Shown one piece after another: positions 44,024 to 57,713 of a DNA stretch of 64,000 bases (its first letter is position 1; each line of letters starts with the position of its first letter). The position numbers and the translations under genes were made by a program. Where the stretch lies: positions 868,001-932,000 of the forward strand of contig CADCXD010000007.1 of NCBI GenBank assembly GCA_902806575.1. Direction: 5' to 3'. The notes under the pieces were generated by a model, which saw only the letters and a list, made by a program, of their open reading frames with translations, made no database searches and was not told the origin of the DNA. Origin of the DNA: Jackrogersella multiformis (Eukaryota; Ascomycota; Sordariomycetes; Xylariales; Hypoxylaceae).

Positions 44024-47000
44024 AGTGTTGATTGAGATTGTGATATTATATTGTGTATGTGTTAATGTAAATGAGCTTTGGAGCTTAGATGTAATATAAC
44101 CTATATCATCATACAGTTTCCTGTACCTGCCAGCTCTGTACCTTCCATCTAATTGTTGTACCTATCAGAGAATATTTAGTACATTATGAAGGTGTCTAGG
44201 TTCCAGAAATGGTGGGTTGAGGCTGCCATGTTGTAATACACAGACTAAAACTCGGCAAGCGCTATTATTTCATTAACTGTCCACTGACTACCTAGGTACC
44301 TAGGTAGGTAACTTAGGTTCTACCCCCTTTTCAATTAGTACAGCTTTTATGAGACCAATGAGTGACAGTGAACCGTATTAAATCAACACAGGTTATATGT
44401 GTCATTCTTATTGTATTAATGGTTAAGTTACTAAGAGCAAGTAGTGGTCCGTAAATGTACATATAATATGCCCTCAAATATAGAGCGTAGATCTCCAGCC
44501 ACTTATTTTCTAACATGCTATAGTTAAAAACAAGACTTGAAACAATGTTAACGGGCTTTTTCACTCTGAAGTGTGCTAGGTAATCTTAGTGGATAAAACG
44601 TTGAGTCTCATGTTTAACATGCAGTTAACGGTACTGCAAAAGCCGTGAAATTAACCGCTTAGCACTCGTTAACTTGTTCGGTTTCATTGCCACCAGTCAT
44701 AGTAAAGGACAATTTGAACTTATTGACGACCGTGTTAATCACATGAGTGTTCCCAAGCCGCCAGGATAAAATATAATAAAAGATTTAAAGTTAAAATTGA
44801 CAAATGGATAAAATATACTTAAGGGTTAATGATATGATGAATCCCTTTTAGGGATTAGTATTGAAATTAATAATAGGAAAAAATCGAATCTTGAAAGTTC
44901 TTAATAGCTTAGGTTAAAAGCAATATAATGTCTTTTGTCGGTTATAAGAATATGTCGGACATTAAACCTTAAACCATTGCTCGCCCCTTTTACTGATAAA
45001 CATTAACGAACCGATCGAATGAAATTGTTCCTATTAACCAGGTAAAAATATACGAGGATTTACCATAATAATGCCAAACCATTACAATAAGCACTTTCAT
45101 TCATTATCCATTACATAATTTTCCCTTAAAAATTACAAAGCAGAACTAGAAATAATATAAGTTATGCTATTAATTCAAGCAACTTAAAAATAAAGACTTG
45201 ATTAAATTTAAGAGGTAGTGGGAAACAATGATTATGTTAATTTTCAAATGTTTCTCGATTATAAATAGTTTTCTTTTGTTATGGTTGTAGTAAAACTCCG
45301 GACTTGAAAATAGGGGACGCACTTTATTTTCCTGGATAGCTTCCTCTGACGCCTTATTTATCATTTATAAAATCAATCTTGACAATAGTCGCTAGTTGAA
45401 CTGCTTATATACACCGTTACTGATAGTTTATACTCTTAATGGTTGTATTACAAGGCTTTTGCTTGACATTTGGCTGGCCTTTTGGTTTATTTACAAGTAT
45501 ATATGTGTCACAAGAAGGACTTCAAAAAAGTTCGCACAATATGGTATGTATTCCCATTAGCCTAGGTAGCTAGGCGTTTCTCAGTCCAAGTTTCATTGAA
45601 TATTTTCCTTTGCTTAATTATTTTTCACTGCCTTCTGTAAATTTGCAATCCTTAATTTGGAATTCATAGCTATTACATGGTAGCCAATTCAATACGTAAC
45701 TATGAGTATAATATAATATAGGTAATGGTATTATCTTTATGATGGATGTGGGGACTAAGCTTGCTTAATAGCCACGATTGCCTTTAAATTTCAATGCGAT
45801 ATCCGGTATTTCCATCTAGTTTCAAACGTTAACAACTGGCACGGTCAATATCGACGCTATTTACCGGACAAATTACAACATTTAGGAGACTTCACAGTCA
45901 GGCACTATAAATCCAGGCTTTGCTATTACTGAAGTTCTCGTGAACGCCAAGGAGGTTGATATGGGGAAGAAGCGCTACCAATATAGGTTTATTCAGTAGT
46001 TTGGGACCGATTAGGGACTAACTTAGATCAACCCCTAAACCTGTCACCAACCCGGTCCAATGCAACATCGAAGTTCTTCGCTCGTTCTAACTAAGACTTA
46101 AGGCGCATAAATAGAGTCTTTGTAGGATCCGCAACGATAGCGTCACTCCGCCTACTATATCGAACCAGAAAACCACCAATATGGTCGCGTTGCATCGCCC
46201 TACACACTAATTAGTCACGCGGCTTGCGTGATATTTCGTGCCTTTGACACTAGGACAACGCGGGCTAGCAAGGGGAGTCTAGTATTACATGGTAAAGCTA
46301 TTGTGTCAACTACCATCATATAATAGTTATACTTACCAGAGAGAATAGCTTATTGCCGCGGCAGATTCGGAAGAACCATGGCTCTGGACAATACACTCTC
46401 CCTCTGTGTAGTAATCGAAAGAACGCCTATTTTCCTTACAGTTGTGATAACCAAATTGCGAACCCCCACGCAGGTTGTTATTAGGTATTATAGATATTTA
46501 TCTGCCAGTGCGCGCCCAATCAGCAATTTAAAATCGCGTGACCCTTTTATTCCGTCGTTTCCGTATATTCTTTTGTCAGAAGTGTAATGTATCTGGGTGA
46601 TAGACCAGGAAGGAGTTCGGCCCGTTGAATGTGTACCCAGGACAGGATGGACAAAGGCATGTTTCCTGTATGTATATCGCGATCCGTAGCAAGTAGATTT
46701 AGGGTTCCTCGCGTAACAACATCGTTGTAATGTCGCTGGGTCTACCTCGTGATATTTTTAATTCTCGAGGTAGGTAACGTATATAGGTACAGCGGCGGCA
46801 AATAGCTAGCTACACGGGAGGAGGCCCTGCCATCGGTATATGTTTAACTTGAATTGATCGGGGGAAATCGAGAATTTGACGTAGTTTCGGCACGCCTATT
46901 CTGATACTGAATTTGTATACCGATAGGGGCTAGGTTAGAAAGGAGAACAATTTAGTTCATGGCGAATCTTAGGGGTAATTCGGTGCTCTGGCTAAAGTTG

Positions 47001-50000
47001 ACGTGGATATTCGTTTTATTTGGAGGCGTACCTATAAGGACAGCTATAATAGTAAGTAAGCAGTCAGTTGAAGCTTGAAGACATCCTTAATAGATATGTA
47101 TCTACCTAAGGTAGACAATGACTTACTATATTCTGCCGGCAAGCTTGTACACTCTCATCTATATCGATGAATTACCCTAACCAAATGCTAAAGCCTCACC
47201 TAGGTCATCACCATGGTGACTTAGTTATGAGAAGACTGAAAAGACGGTAATCTAGCTTTACAATGCTGAACCACGGGGTGATTTGCAGTCTCCTGAGTCC
47301 TGAGACTTAGAGTACACATTACTTTGCTTACCTACCCAGCATACATCAGAATTCCTACAATTCTAAGAAACAAAATCGTGTCCATTGGCGATTCTGTAGT
47401 GCTGCGTGGGAATTATGACATGTCGTCCGCCGCAAGTCCAAGCTGAATTCACTATGGCTGTGATTTAAGATTTAGGAAGTAACCTAATAATTTTAATAGA
47501 AAATTTAGACCTGGGACTTGTTAGAACCCGCTAGCTCGGTGAACTGCTTCACGCCATCAGTTCAATATCTGACCCATCTCTACCGGACAAGGGCTTCTAA
47601 CACTTACCCCCTGGAGTGTAATGGGTTACGCTTCGATACCCTTTTTACCAGAAGCAAACCGTATATGTACATATCTAACAATGCTTATTATACTATGAAT
47701 TCGTGTTTATAAGTTAGCCCTTTTCTGACAAATAAATAAGGTTAACATCTAACTTCTAGTAATTTCATTAAGACCTGTGGTTTATTATAAATGTAATAGT
47801 ACATTCTTTAAGCCTGGCTTCTTGTTCAATGCCTACGTATGACAAGGCGAGATCCCATCTATGAGTGACTTTAGGTTCGATTCCCGTTAGGCTATTGGTA
47901 TCTCGCCAGTAGCTTAATTGTATGTACAGGAGACCATATTCTTACACCATGGAGGGCGTCACAAAATCAGACGAAGCAGGCATAAGGAATTATTAAACTT
48001 GACCGGACTATCGATCCCACGGCAAGCCATCCAGAGCACCCGCATAGATAGAATGTCGGCTACAGAACGGGATACCCCTGATAAGCCCATTCACGCAAGT
48101 CCTAACCTTAGCTTTTTGGGTTTTTCTAATGGACCTGTCATCAACTTCAAGACAGCGCTTTGACTTGCTAGTGCATTCCTTAAACTTCTAGCCTAAGGCC
48201 TCGTAAGGATTAAGCAACATCGAAGAGGTGGATATGGTTCTAATCAAGCTAACCGCTTCTTCTAACTGATGTGACTTCTGTTAGAGAATCTAAGTACCTA
48301 TAAATGATACCACGTAAGAGGATGAATGTATATCACGACGAGAAAAGAAGCTGACGGGAGCCGATCCGGTGGTTCGACACTAACTATATGCCCTGAGAAA
48401 ACGTGGTCACCCCCCTGAAGGAACCCGCTGGTTAGCCTTGCGGCCAAGCAGCCTTTTCAGTTAGCTTTTTTCAACGCATGAAACAAATTACCACTACGAG
48501 ACTAGCTACATTATCTGCCATTGCCTCGCCTCGACTTAGCTAGATTGGCTTATTAGTACTTTTAACGAAATTTAATAGCTTCCTAATGTATAAACATGTG
48601 TTTTAAGAACTCGTGGAATTTATTATTAATCTTTAAAGTCATGTTACTGTTAAGTAGCTCATTGTAGATCTTTCTTTTAACGAGCTTAACAGAAAATGGA
48701 CCCCTTAATAGGCATAAATTATTATTAAGACGATCGGGCACCAATTTATCAGCGCGGCACCACATGCTACCGTGGTCATTGTTACCATTAAGGGTCAAGC
48801 GGCCGCCAACTAGGTTAACGAAGCCGAGTTTATTTAAGCTAAAAATGGCTATGCCATGAACGGGCTGCAATTCGGGATCTAGGATCTTTCTACAGATTAT
48901 TCCATGAACCTTAACGGAATTTACGAAATCTTAAATAAACACCTATCGATATTCGTATTTAATAATACGTGTATTTACCTCCTTATATTAATACCTAAAT
49001 CGATCAGATATCATTATCATCGATCCTAACTATTAATATATATACCGCGATAATAAGGACATAAGATAACTTACAGCTCTGACCGCAGTGAGCCCGTTTA
49101 GGATTTTCAACCTCTTAAGCGTATATATCCTTTTAATCGGCAGTTGTTTGTACTTCATTTTGTAATTAGTGGCGTGCATACATATTAATATTTAATAAGA
49201 TATAAAAGAAAATCATTACAAGTTCCCGTGTTAATATACCTAAGTAGGTACTTATACAAGGCTGATTCGGTATTTTGTCATAAGTTTGTTTTAAAACTAC
49301 GATACTACGTAGCAGTTTACCGGGACCTAATCGAGTGACATTCCCGAAAAGAATGAATGTTAATATAATACATTGCTTCAAAACCTGGGGAGTACATACA
49401 ACCTCGAAGCAGATTCTACATGCTTTTCAAGTTAATAGGAAAGCACCAGCCGGTAATGTATCAGCCATGTGATCATTAAATTCGATCATCCATCAATATG
49501 TTCTCCTTAATGATTCCAGTTTTAGGGATGAAGAAAGGCTGTGTTAGGTAGGAAGGGGTGAGGATGTATGACACAGTAATGCCTCCCCCCTTAAAGGGGA
49601 CAAGCAAATCAAGTATATTTTAGGGATTGGTATGATGCTTTCACAGACTCCACGATTTTGACAATTCAAATTTGATAATGTTTGTCTCGATGGTAGTTTC
49701 ATGATATCGTCGATTATACTGTTGAATAAGCCAAGCGCGGTAACCTAATCCCTTACGAGGCATGTTAGTGCGGTGAAGAATTCGAGAGCAGCGATCACGA
49801 TCTCGAAGCGCTAATGCATTCACTTTAAGCGGTGAATTCTCTAGGTTTAGCTATGTCTAAACTTTTATCCTTTTTCGGTGGCTAGTTACTTTCCTAATTA
49901 TTTGATTAATTCATTATGTGGTTATTAATGTTTATTTTTTGCTTGATTTTCTTAAACATATTACAGCTTATTAAACAATATTTCATATGTGAAGTTTATA

Positions 50001-50100
50001 TGTGCAACCTTTAAAGATTATTATATATAGACCATTTGACAGCTTTAGATATTAATCTGCTCTGCTCTTTTAAGTATGCTATTTGGCTGCTTAGTCTTAC
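44024..50100. other. AT-rich gene desert, left half
   Basis: About 6 kb with no supported gene. The sequence is markedly AT-rich (for example 44,760-45,400 and 48,540-50,100), with abundant TTAA and TTAAT tracts and few CpG-containing stretches, which would fit old repeat-induced point mutation. Two frames look weakly protein-like: 48,583-48,870 (-), containing GFVNLVGGRLTLNGNNDHG, and 49,641-49,823 (-), containing RDRDRCSRILHRTNMPRKG. Neither could be assigned to a family, and no intact transposase or reverse transcriptase is present. Confidence 0.45.
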
Positions 50101-53100
50101 ACACCGCTATGTATCCATATACATTAGATATATGTACGTCAAACAAACCGAAGTATCTCGAGGTGTATTTGAAGGTGTACTGCGATATCGGATTTGTAGT
50201 AACGTGTTGTCAAAGCCATAAACCTGGCCGCCTCACCGATTCATTCGTTGTGGCTGGTTTCGCGACCAGGCTCATATGCACGTCAACGTAGTGTAGGTAA
50301 ACATGAATTATGGGGAGTGCAACGAAAGACATGGGTTTGTTCAAAGAAATGGCGAGATACGTCAAATTCGCTGGTTCGGAAGCTTGACGCAAGTGGTCTA
50401 GGCACTGTCTCAAGTCCTTGCGTGAACATGGGTGCTCGTTGACGAGAACGCGCACTATACCAAGAGGCAAACACATGTGCAAACTGGCGGGATGGCTATG
50501 GAGAAGGTTGTCGATAGCCGAGCGAGTTCACATAGATACCCGTCCGGAACGACTGGACTGTGAACTGTATTTTTATAGACGATTAAACGAATAGATAAAC
50601 GAGCAGACAAGACGCGCGGGCAACCGTGCTTCTTTTTCGGACATTTCTGCGTCCCAGAGTGTCGGTTGACCCAGTGGAAGGGTCTTCAGGGGTGGCATTG
50701 GTAAGCAAGGGATCGTTCTGACAGGGCTCTCACCGGTTCTGGGTTCGCGCGCGACGTAACAATGGGACGCTACTACCATTGTACGTAGTACCTAGTCAAT
50801 GGATGGGGCGCGGATGGCGATCCGGGTGCCGTGCTGACGGGGGAGGTCCCTAGCTTAACAGAATGGGTTGACAGGCCGGCAACCGAGTTAGTGATTTAGC
50901 AGGGGCAACAACTCCTACACATTGCATATTATCGAATGATATGCGCTGATATTATTTCTGTATACGGTATGTACACTGCCTAAGTACCTATTCCACTTCC
51001 CATTCTCAATCGTACTATTATTATAATCTTGAGGGCTTAACTTGAATACATACCTAGGTACTTACTTAGGTAGGTAGGTATGAAGCTAATACATCGATAC
51101 GTCGATAGACATGTATAACCCATGATGACCATCTACCTAGGTAGTGTAAACTAGCGACTATAGTGTAGTATGAGCTTCTTGGATCTTCGCTGCAGGTGAT
51201 AGCCGTTGATGTTTAGCGTCGTTTATGATTTCAGGGGCCCCTTTATTATAGCTTTGCGATAATAGCATATTGAAGCATATCATGCGCACTGATGGAAGGG
51301 ACTCGGTAGATACAAAGCATCTGTGGGCCTCTTCGTAGTTGCCACTCGCAAGAGCAGTTCAAGTGATGGCAAATTGCTCGACAGCATTGAGCGGTGAGTG
51401 TGGTTGAGCTCGCTATATTGGCCCTCGGACGGCTCTATCAGAATGACAAGGACGACCCGACGGTAGCGAGACATTTCAACGTGGAGATAAGATGTACAAG
51501 AATTGACTTGTAGCATAAATCCAGGCATTCCTGTTACGTCGATCTCAACTGTGCGTTGCCCTTTATTTCAAAGTTGAAGCCTGACCTGCTCCTCAAAGGC
51601 TCACTCTGTAATGGTGGAAATGTTCGCTTATACGATACCTGGAGTCGAGGGTGGAGTAGTTGATTGTATCTAGCAGCTTGGACTACATAGTATGGTTAAG
51701 ATCTTTGTGATAGCCATATCGAACAGATGTACTAGGTATGTAAGTCATAAGATAAAAATAACTAGCAGTGCCCTTTTGGGAATCACTGGATAGCTCTGGC
51801 CACCACGACGGGAGCTGAGGAGAGAATACCATTTTCTAGTTGGCCTTGAGAAATGAAAGGAGAAGCTGCAGGTGTTGTGCTGTCGTCATAACTTTGAAGC
51901 CTCAGTACCTCCATAAGGACTGGAAACTCGGGGCGCGCCGAGATCGAGTAATTTCGGGGTTTCCTAAACAGAGTCTTTTTAACGTTTGTTCGCCAATTTT
52001 TGCGGCGTAGCCGTCAAACTATGTATGTATTATCATTTGTTCCGTGATTAGATACCCTAACCCAAATTCGTATCGTGAGCTTCATTATGAGAATAGCGAC
52101 CTTTTTTTTGGTAGCGGACCCTTTGAGGCCTATTAGCTCATACATTGGTAAAAGTCAATATAATTGATACTTGATACTCTACTATTTGACAAGGGTAAGA
52201 GTTAAACAACAGCCCGAATTTAGGTGCAACAATATGCCAAAGTCGTTATCATGAAGATATCCGTCTCAAAGTACCTAAGTAAGCAAGCGATGGCCCTTTT
52301 TCCCTTTTTTTCCTACCAAGGTAATCTTAGATTTTAGACTAAGTTCCTAAGCGTACCTAGGTAGGATGCTAATCTTGTAGTGAATTTTTATACTTGGCCT
52401 CCTTAGGTTAGAACATATTGATAGCGCTATCGAGTGAGGTATTCTACGCTCTTTATGGTATTATTTGGCCAGCTGAATGAACAATTATCCTATCTGATCC
52501 TAGCAGGTAGAGAGAGACCTTAATATATTAAGAATGAAGACACTAATTGGCCGCAATGATTACTGGCTATGAAGTGTCATGACTATTTGTGTAGTGACAC
52601 GATCATATATTGTGTACATGTAAATAACTTTGATGTTATAATCTGAGACAATTTGCTGCGCTTTCGAGGCCAGGGTCATTGTTGGAATCCACCATGGATT
52701 TATATTTATCAAGAGTCGCTGTTACTTGTCCTTTGATAATTCGTCTGTTACGCTTAAGGGGGAAGATGAGTGACCGTACAGGAGCATCTACATATGTATG
52801 TGCAACCTGTAATTCTCTATTGATTTAACATAGCGGAGTATTAAAGATTCTCGATGCTTTCACTTGAAGCTGATACTGAATACTAGGCATGTGAAGGATT
52901 AGCAACTGGTCTTACTCAAGGCTACCTTGGTGAAGTGGCATTGAGGAGTGGACATGACTGTCACTTTCTTCGAGAGAGTATAGCCGGTTTTGGATTGCAA
53001 AATGCATGCTACGTTATTCATATGGAGATAAATGTAATCGAATGGAACGTCTTCACTGCGATGATTTGCATGGTTCTAGAACAAAATAGTGGAAGCCGTG

Positions 53101-53895
53101 GGAGGGAGTGCAGGGACTCGTCGGCCTGTAGGAGCTTGGAAGTGATCAAGACCATCTGCCTTTCTCCACAAGTTGTAACCCATGACGAGGAAAACCCTAT
53201 GTCTTTCGTGCTCAAGCACAGGTAGGTATGTAAATAGTCTACCTGTCTGCCTGTCTACCAAAGTTAGCGCTGGGCATCAACGACACAGAAAGCCTTCGAG
53301 AAGGTTTTGGCGCCGAATCTTGAAATGAATTGATGTCATTGTCGTAATGCCTGTGAAATGAAGGTGCCGCTAGACAAGGCGCGGGAGATTCCCATGTCAC
53401 GGATCAGGCAACGATCCATTTCCCTGGGCCAATCGAAGGGAGGGTCATGACTACAATGTAAACAGGCCGAAAGAAATAAAGCATGATCACCATAAGAACG
53501 AAGATTACCACAATGAAATCAGGAGGGAGGGGGATGCAACTTGCCGTGATAAATAACTACCTACCTATGTGACTAAACTCGTCGGCGACGTTGTATATGG
53601 CTAGGTATGTACTCCCGAAATCCTGTTGAAACAATCAATCAACGACGGGTACAGTTGGACAGGGGTATGATGCAAAAGAGAAAGGATCCTTTTCAGGGAC
53701 GGCATTTTTGCGGTTCAGGCTACCCAGGTACTGTTCTCCTGGTTCTCGAAATCTTCTAGAATCTTGCCACGTTGGGGTTAGGGCCAATTTCAAGCCTGTC
53801 TGGAAACCTCATGCGCCGGATACGAGCCTACTATGCTACCTACTACCAGGTAGGTACCTAGGTATGTATGCCCTTACCCCACAAGAACCCATCCT

Positions 53896-53913
53896 ATCCA
53901 TCCATCCATCCAT
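53896..53913 (+). repeat. (ATCC)n microsatellite
   Basis: Four consecutive ATCC units in intergenic DNA. Confidence 0.8.
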
Positions 53914-55115
53914 AGGGCGACGGCAGAAGCGTTGTCGTAGCCCACATTAGAGGACATATTGCCGATAATGTGGTTTCTTATCCTTTCCTTCGTGTCCTAT
54001 TCTGACTGAGTAGCTGAGGAATTTGTACAACCTCACGAGGCCATGACTTGCGGATAGCTGCATCGTCCTCAGCTGAGTATCTTGTTGTCATTTTCCGTTG
54101 ATTCCTTTGCGTACCAGGTTTTGGTTTTGGCTCTGGCATCTGCTCTGGCATCTAGCATCTGGCTAGAGTCTCGAGCACTGTACAATAATACAGGCCACCT
54201 GGGCGAAGTGAGAAAGTGTTACGTACCTAGACTAGGTACGCACCAAGGTACATATGGACATAATCAAGGCGAGCGGCATCTTCCCGTGTTCCCGTCTTCC
54301 TGTACATAGTAGTGTAGGGAAGTAATTGAATCGTTAAGTTAGAACTGGTTAGAACCCCATCATATTTGACAGTGATGTTTAATTCTTGAAAAGCAAAAAT
54401 TCGATATCTGAGTTGTAACTTATAACTTATGCTTACCTGCCTCTTACCTGCCTCTTACCTCTTGAGAGGTAGGTACATAAAGTAATTTGCGTATAAAATG
54501 TAGGTATGCATAATACTATGCCGCGCTGTTTCATTCTAAGGTTTCGATTTAAACGCCACTTTATTAATACATTACTTACATACGTACCTAGGTAAGTACC
54601 CTAAGTAGGTAGGCAAGTAGGCATTTGCTTTTATGTAAACGTTTAAGGTACCTACTACTTGGTACAGTTATTAAATTATCCGATATTAAAACTCTATTAC
54701 ATCCTTTTTAAAGATACCTATTCACAACTATCATTATGTGAATACTATTTATGGAAATAGGGGGTACATTTATACAACTGGCTTGAAATAAATAAGGCGA
54801 GCAATTGCATCTCATACTGCATGGGTGTCTGTTGCCTCATCAATCTTACTATGTCTTCGGTACGCCCAAATCCCACATTCTCCCCTGGATGTTAGACAAG
54901 TAACTCACCTACCTAAGGTAAGATATTGAAACCACCCAGTCCCGACGGAAGGTAATTGGTATTTTCAATTTTAGCCACTCGTCATTATGCCTGAGATTTC
55001 CAACGTTCCAAGATTATTAACAAACCCCCGTGTGATCTCGAATGCGTTTGTATTTATCTAAATATCTCCCGCTACCGTACCTAGGTACCTAAGCAGCTAT
55101 ATGTAATTCTCAGTG

Positions 55116-55139
55116 TAGGGGTAGGGGTAGGGGTAGGGG
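55116..55139 (+). repeat. TAGGGG tandem hexamer
   Basis: Four perfect tandem copies of TAGGGG. The unit differs from the fungal telomere repeat TTAGGG by one base. It lies in gene-free DNA. Confidence 0.85.
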
Positions 55140-56203
55140 TGGCTAACTACATTTTATATGAGATGTACTCAACGTATGCATGGACCTGGGATTAGATAGG
55201 TACCTAAGGTACTATTTAAGCTCCACGCGTATCTCAACTTTTATATAAAGGTTCGTCCTTAATGTTATTCACTCGTTGGAAGTTACAATGAAGCGATTAT
55301 GCATAATGGCATATCTAGGGGAGATCATGTTAATACCGCGGATAAACTTTGTGGGTCTCGTAACTGGGGTCATATTTGTCTCTACATAATACATAGACGC
55401 CAAGGTAAACATAGTTCAAACAGGTTCTCTCACTTAGCTATACCTCAGTACATCCCATGTAAATAAAACTGCACCATGGATGTTAGTAGGTCACCATGTG
55501 CACCACATTTGTATTTTTGGCATTATGTACATAGGAGGCATATCAATCAGATAAATAAGAAACGAGAAAATACCACATACCTAGCTCATACCTTACCACG
55601 TACTATTTCTATAAATGGGTACTAGGTAGCGAGTTAGTGCCTAAAATGGCTAGTGGGAAACCGAAATTATGCCTTAGTGTATCGTACGTGCATGTACGTA
55701 TGATACCTGGGTACCTACCTCTACTTACTCCGTACCTACTACCTAGGTACTTATGTAGCTGTAGCCCTACGTACTAAAATGGCAGTTTCATTGGACCTAA
55801 GAAACGAGCAAGGTTGCTAGAAAAAGGAAGGAAAAGGAGACTTAAGAAGTTTGTTAATTCGAAGTATCGAAGTATTTGAAATTCTGGGTTATTTTATTTT
55901 ATTTTATTATATTTCACTTTTGACCTCGTTACGAATACCTACACTAGGTAGGCATACGAATAGATCCAAGGACAGCTGCATCTCGAGACCGCATACATGT
56001 GTTTATTTTACATAGGTACCTTGGTACGTACATACCTCCTAGGTTAAGGCAGTCAAGGTTCTTAGCCCTGGAGGTGAATGGTTTTTATTCTTCCTGGGGT
56101 TGGCACACTACCTAGGTACACTACGTATGTACCTGCCGTACCTTGGGTAGCGGTTCATGGTCCCTGTTCCCGTTCCTTACCAACGCCAAAACGCGCATGC
56201 ACA

Positions 56204-56280
56204 ACCTACCTAGGTACCTAGGTACCCACATGCACTCAGGCTACTAACTAGGTAGGTACCTACCTCCTAGGTATCTAGGT
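56204..56280. repeat. clustered TACCTAGGTA palindromes
   Basis: Several overlapping TACCTAGGTACCTAGGTA-type units lie within 77 bp. This is one of the densest clusters in the window. Confidence 0.75.
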
Positions 56281-57713
56281 TGCCCACCGCCAAAACTACA
56301 CACTTTTAACCACACTTGAATGAAAAGTACCCACGTACCTCCAACACGCTTACCTAAATACTTAGGTACCACCATCAATTTAGTCATTTCATCACTTCTA
56401 CCTATTATTTTTTCTTTTCCTTTACAGTCAGTCACACATAACTTTTTTTTTCTTAATTCCTTCGACAACCATATTTTCTTTCTTTCTAGAACACTGTCCC
56501 GGGCCTTTATCACCATCCGTGGCAGCACTCTTTTATTTTTCCTACATTGTTCCTTGGACATTAGTAGGGACCTAGATCATAGTTCCTCGAGGTATGTTGG
56601 GATCACAAGCTGCCCCCATTCCAGGTCTCTTAGTCGGCGAGCTCTAGATCCACACCACACGTTTTCTTCTGTTGCTTCGATATCCACCGCTCAGTTTGCA
56701 CGACCTACTGCTTGCTGCTCCTGCCCCTCTGAGATCTGAGCATAGTGTATCTTCATGTCCCTTTTTACGCGTCGCATCCTCATCACTGCTTCCACTTGAT
56801 CGATCTGGACTTGTCGGATGGGTTAGTTGGCGCTTCCGCCAGTTTCGGAGGTATCTTGCATCATACGCACTCTCCGTGCTACTTGGCTCCATGGCCAAGC
56901 TCCAAGTCAACAAACACCACCATGCATCCCTTGTGTAGTATACTATGGATACCACAAAGCTGTCCCTGATCTCCGTCTCCTTGCATTTTTATTTTATTCT
57001 ATTTTTTGGGGTTATTCTTGTCAGATTGATTTACATGGTGCGAGGCGGTGCTGACTCGACTCTGTTCACTCGATAGGATTACGGACTTTTTTACTCCAAT
57101 ATACAACGCAGAACCACGACTTACGAGCTACATCACTCGACCCTCCTCGTTCACTACATCCTCCTTCCGAGTCCGACTCATACGGCGTACAGCCGCGACA
57201 CATCTACCCCGCCCTTGTCATCTCCCCCCAACAGCTGACAGAGATCTTTTTGTCAAGAGATCGCAACGTGCGCCGTGCTGTCGTGTCGACTTTCCTTGAT
57301 ATCCGAACGAGAACTTGAGGCGCATTACGTTACTCGACCGCGACTAGTTAGGCCAAACTCTGCGCAACTCCTACCTCGAGTATACCGACAGATCTAGACT
57401 CGTCGAAGGGAAAGCTGACGCGTACGGAGTTGGGAGCATTTCGCAAGACCATCCCTGACATATCAGCATCTAGGGTGATCGTGTTGTATATACTTGGTCT
57501 CAACACGGCACAACGCATCGGTTTCACAAGACCGGATTTTACTACCGAAAATAGTGATCCTAGGTATTGAAGTCTACATCCAACGAGCCAAGTAGAAACA
57601 ATAGGCACTTCTATAGAACGCGCAGCGCGGTCTATCCGCGATACTCCCGAAATTTGGCAGTGCGATATATATCACCTGACCAACTGGAACTTATCGGTTT
57701 TGTTCGTGTCAAT

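Larger units (their letters stand above)
50101..57713. other. gene desert, right half, and upstream region of the C2H2 gene
   Basis: No coding frame is supported from 50,101 to about 56,400. Palindromic motifs are especially frequent at 51,050-51,085, 53,850-53,870, 54,580-54,615, 55,080-55,210, 55,705-55,755 and 56,204-56,280. From about 56,390 to 57,713 the motif disappears and the sequence becomes pyrimidine-rich with several short ATG-led frames. I read this as the promoter plus a long 5' leader of the C2H2 gene; an unspliced 5'-UTR intron is possible. Confidence 0.45.

Noticed and set aside
47846..47907. B-box sequence (GGTTCGATTCC) inside an 8-bp inverted repeat GGCGAGAT/ATCTCGCC, resembling a tRNA
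   Set aside because: Spacing is wrong for a tRNA: too few bases between the first stem and the B box, too many after it, no T stem and no A box. Kept only as a curiosity.
56320..56739. 139-codon frame upstream of the C2H2 gene
   Set aside because: Phe/Ser/Leu-rich composition reflects pyrimidine-rich leader DNA; no domain, no splice partners.
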